Assembly: GCA_030442055.1 (NCBI GenBank)
Contig: JAUJEB010000006.1
Location: 434,001 to 498,000 of the forward strand
Source: Agaribacillus aureus
Lineage (GTDB): Bacteria > Bacteroidota > Bacteroidia > Cytophagales > Cyclobacteriaceae
Reading direction: 5' to 3'
Length of the DNA stretch: 64,000 bases
Below the pieces are notes generated by a model, which saw only the letters and a list, made by a program, of their open reading frames with translations, was not told where the DNA came from and did not search any database. This document shows positions 63,301 to 64,000 of this stretch, in pieces (within the stretch, counting starts at the first letter, position 1; each line of letters starts with the position of its first letter). The translations under genes and the position numbers were made by a program.

Positions 63301-64000
63301 GCGGCTTTCAGTGGTCGCTCTACCTGTTTATTGGCGCTTTCTTCCGTTACCCTGCAAAGTTTCCTAAAATATACCTCATCGTCCCGGAGGCCGATCTCAG
63401 CTATATTTTGCAGATTGGCAGACGTTATTAGTGAATAAAGATGGTCCAGCTCCACATCCGAGGCACTTTTGCTAATGTCTATAATCCTGGTATTGATGTG
63501 CGAAAACTCGTTCATCAATACCCTGCTTATGCCTAATGCCGTTGCCTGATTAAGATTTATATCATCACCTTCATGGATGCGCTCCAATCCCTGGGTTAGG
63601 GAATAAATCGGTACCTCTAATCCAATACCGGTTATGGCTCGCATCGCATTCAACATTGATTGGGAAAACACGGACTGCTGGGCCAGTAACTGATCCGTAT
63701 CAAAATTTTCTTCCAGCGCTACGTCCAGTGACCAGAGGTAAATAATTTTATCGATCTCTCCCTGATCCTGGATAGCATTAAGTGCTTGCTCAATATGTCC
63801 CTGGGAGTTTGGTATTACTTCAAAGCCATGTTTTTTAGCGCTTGCGAAGCTCATGCCTTTTTTAATCACAAAGACCTGTTCCCCTTGAGCGTGATACCTG
63901 CTGACCAGTTTTTCACCTATTCCGTATTCATCGGCAAAGATTACACTGATGCCTGAACTTTCTGCTGGTGTTTCAGTCTTGTAGTCAGCTTGTTTTTCCC
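60372..64000 (-). CDS. Type I polyketide synthase, terminal module (ER-KR-ACP-TE), 5' part outside the window
   Basis: The frame stays open to the window edge, so the N-terminus lies beyond 64000; an internal GTG at 63869 is not a real start. Domains by approximate position: a ketoreductase structural subdomain to about 63300; an enoylreductase (63250-62350; ATTSAG replaces the usual AAGGVG in its NADPH loop); a ketoreductase with GGASGFG (about 62275) and the catalytic Ser/Tyr/Asn region FLMLSSISSMFGLPGQSNYSSANNF (about 61860); an acyl carrier protein with GLDSLM (about 61350); and a thioesterase with GHSFGG (about 60885) and GDHWF. A reducing terminal module that hydrolyses its own product. 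Confidence 0.9.
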   Translation of the reverse strand, partial: EKQADYKTETPAESSGISVIFADEYGIGEKLVSRYHAQGEQVFVIKKGMSFASAKKHGFEVIPNSQGHIEQALNAIQDQGEIDKIIYLWSLDVALEENFDTDQLLAQQSVFSQSMLNAMRAITGIGLEVPIYSLTQGLERIHEGDDINLNQATALGISRVLMNEFSHINTRIIDISKSASDVELDHLYSLITSANLQNIAEIGLRDDEVYFRKLCRVTEESANKQVERPLKAAGTGFQLLKQEQGDQANIIFAQTYPIELTPGILEIEVKYAGINRNALGKFSGGEDSSLKSECTGIITAIGADTEGFKVGDEVITFAPQSLSGKVYAQADHTILKPEYLTFEEAALLSGAFLTAYFSMDHLVRIQKGAVVLIHDATTSAGLAAIQLATLKEAQIIASADTEEKCRLLESLGVKHVFNHRDPGFADYIKKHTPKGGVDVVLNTLGGKGLTQTLKCLLPYGALINLNSEHDRSDEMQIHSLTNNGSYFNVNIDNLMLEKPALCKQLLHEILSLRAADKIRSIPAKQVGITDLKEALSQSDQSALPEQLVVELEKNEIKVLPPRTLSLSPEATYLITGGASGFGLWLAKWLAEKGARHLVLVSRSGCKTEEDREIVARLERQGLEINLVNIDITKYEDVKMVLSMVSETMPPLKGIIHSAAVLEDATLANMDQHRFFKVFSPKVLGAWNLHQGTKEDNLDFFLMLSSISSMFGLPGQSNYSSANNFLDKLAHYRQSRGWAGSSANLGVLGNYAGMSKGGGNVLNVLANQGWLPLSFRQVSDKIENILLQKPAQRMAANLDWKRFKDFFAHLNEDFRFEEFIKEAQLNAGKEKQSGSTLIDQVMSSDLEQRPLILQEKIADALARILGTTSNKIEQEVPISNMGLDSLMLNQLRNWIHQKLEINYPLMRIAKGPSIRELALQLLKELAPDQNESHVNTNDASGISNDPDMEVLAEKWLVRNKKNNQTINHRIFCIHPVGAGASMFTHFLYNQPKNTDVLAIQLPGRENRADEAPYEDMPLLIKDLANIIKPYTDKPFIILGHSFGGIVGFELIKYLRSKFDITPLHLFITGTIAPQLTKEWKKRESIHQTSKHSSSVEKILKTINYIDDVEFLKSIIPVMRHDMPLIMNYPYATDEPFDFPITGFAADKDEVVLISEVKCWQEQTKSEFNLEVVEGDHWFLGRNRDLVLQRLTEALDNVKVGEDRESIQDI

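Noticed and set aside
1-64000. CRISPR arrays, tRNA or rRNA genes, phage or transposase genes
   Set aside because: I found no regularly spaced direct repeats, cloverleaf-like sequences, rRNA stretches or integrase/transposase motifs. A tRNAscan or Infernal run would be decisive.

Overview
The window is a chromosomal segment of a Bacteroidota bacterium, most likely an aerobic marine or soil Cytophagales relative (Fulvivirga-like; an inference from gene content). The evidence is: promoters of the Bacteroidota type (TTTG, 19 bp, TAnnTTTG) next to several genes; an M1 peptidase with a type IX secretion C-terminal sorting domain; a large FtsX-type ABC permease encoded without its ATPase; PspC proteins with a GIN/DUF2807 head; TPR-CHAT proteins; ECF sigma/anti-sigma pairs; and many lipoproteins and porin-like beta-barrels. 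I see no phage, transposase, CRISPR array, rRNA or tRNA.

Layout. 1-6.3 kb: the tail of an unknown gene, a GNAT acetyltransferase, a methyltransferase and TIGR01777 epimerase pair, a GbsR/MarR regulator with a small membrane protein (each preceded by a near-identical 24-bp operator), and DinB with phosphohexomutase. 6.6-14.2 kb: a Bacteroidota hypothetical, two glycosyltransferases separated by a dispersed repeat that carries a GC-rich insertion, two exported rhodaneses and an ABC permease. 14.3-20.8 kb (+ strand): DUF3109, a membrane-anchored seven-repeat propeller protein, an MscS channel and DUF763. 20.9-22.6 kb (- strand): an SPFH, PH-like membrane protein and ribbon-helix-helix operon. 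23-29.4 kb: a beta-barrel, a lipoprotein, an ECF sigma factor with a TPR anti-sigma-like protein facing a TPR-CHAT protease-like protein, and a 56-residue secreted-type peptide. 29.5-43.9 kb: TrpS, a TPR protein, a quinone oxidoreductase, a complete RND efflux operon (MFP, RND, TolC), MaoC, an LpxH-like phosphoesterase and a sortilin/BNR-like protein. 44-51 kb: M1 and M28 peptidases, cystathionine gamma-synthase, a lipoprotein, a 47-residue membrane peptide and a TetR regulator with its operator inside its own promoter. 51.3-57.5 kb: a second ECF sigma, anti-sigma and outer-membrane protein operon, a lipoprotein, and a PadR/PspC-GIN operon preceded by three evenly spaced operator boxes. 57.7-64 kb: a membrane GAF sensor, a 4'-phosphopantetheinyl transferase and the terminal module (ER-KR-ACP-TE) of a type I polyketide synthase that runs off the window edge.

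How the genes work together. The window is mostly housekeeping and envelope biology: surface glycan synthesis, efflux, secreted peptidases, and envelope-stress regulators built as sigma/anti-sigma or PadR/PspC pairs. The phosphopantetheinyl transferase next to the polyketide synthase would supply the prosthetic arm to the ACP. The least explained pieces are the sigma/TPR/CHAT locus, the SPFH-PH-RHH operon, the propeller-MscS neighbourhood, the dispersed repeat pair and the three self-regulatory operator architectures. Statements about operator function are inferences from symmetry and position. No binding data or database searches were available.
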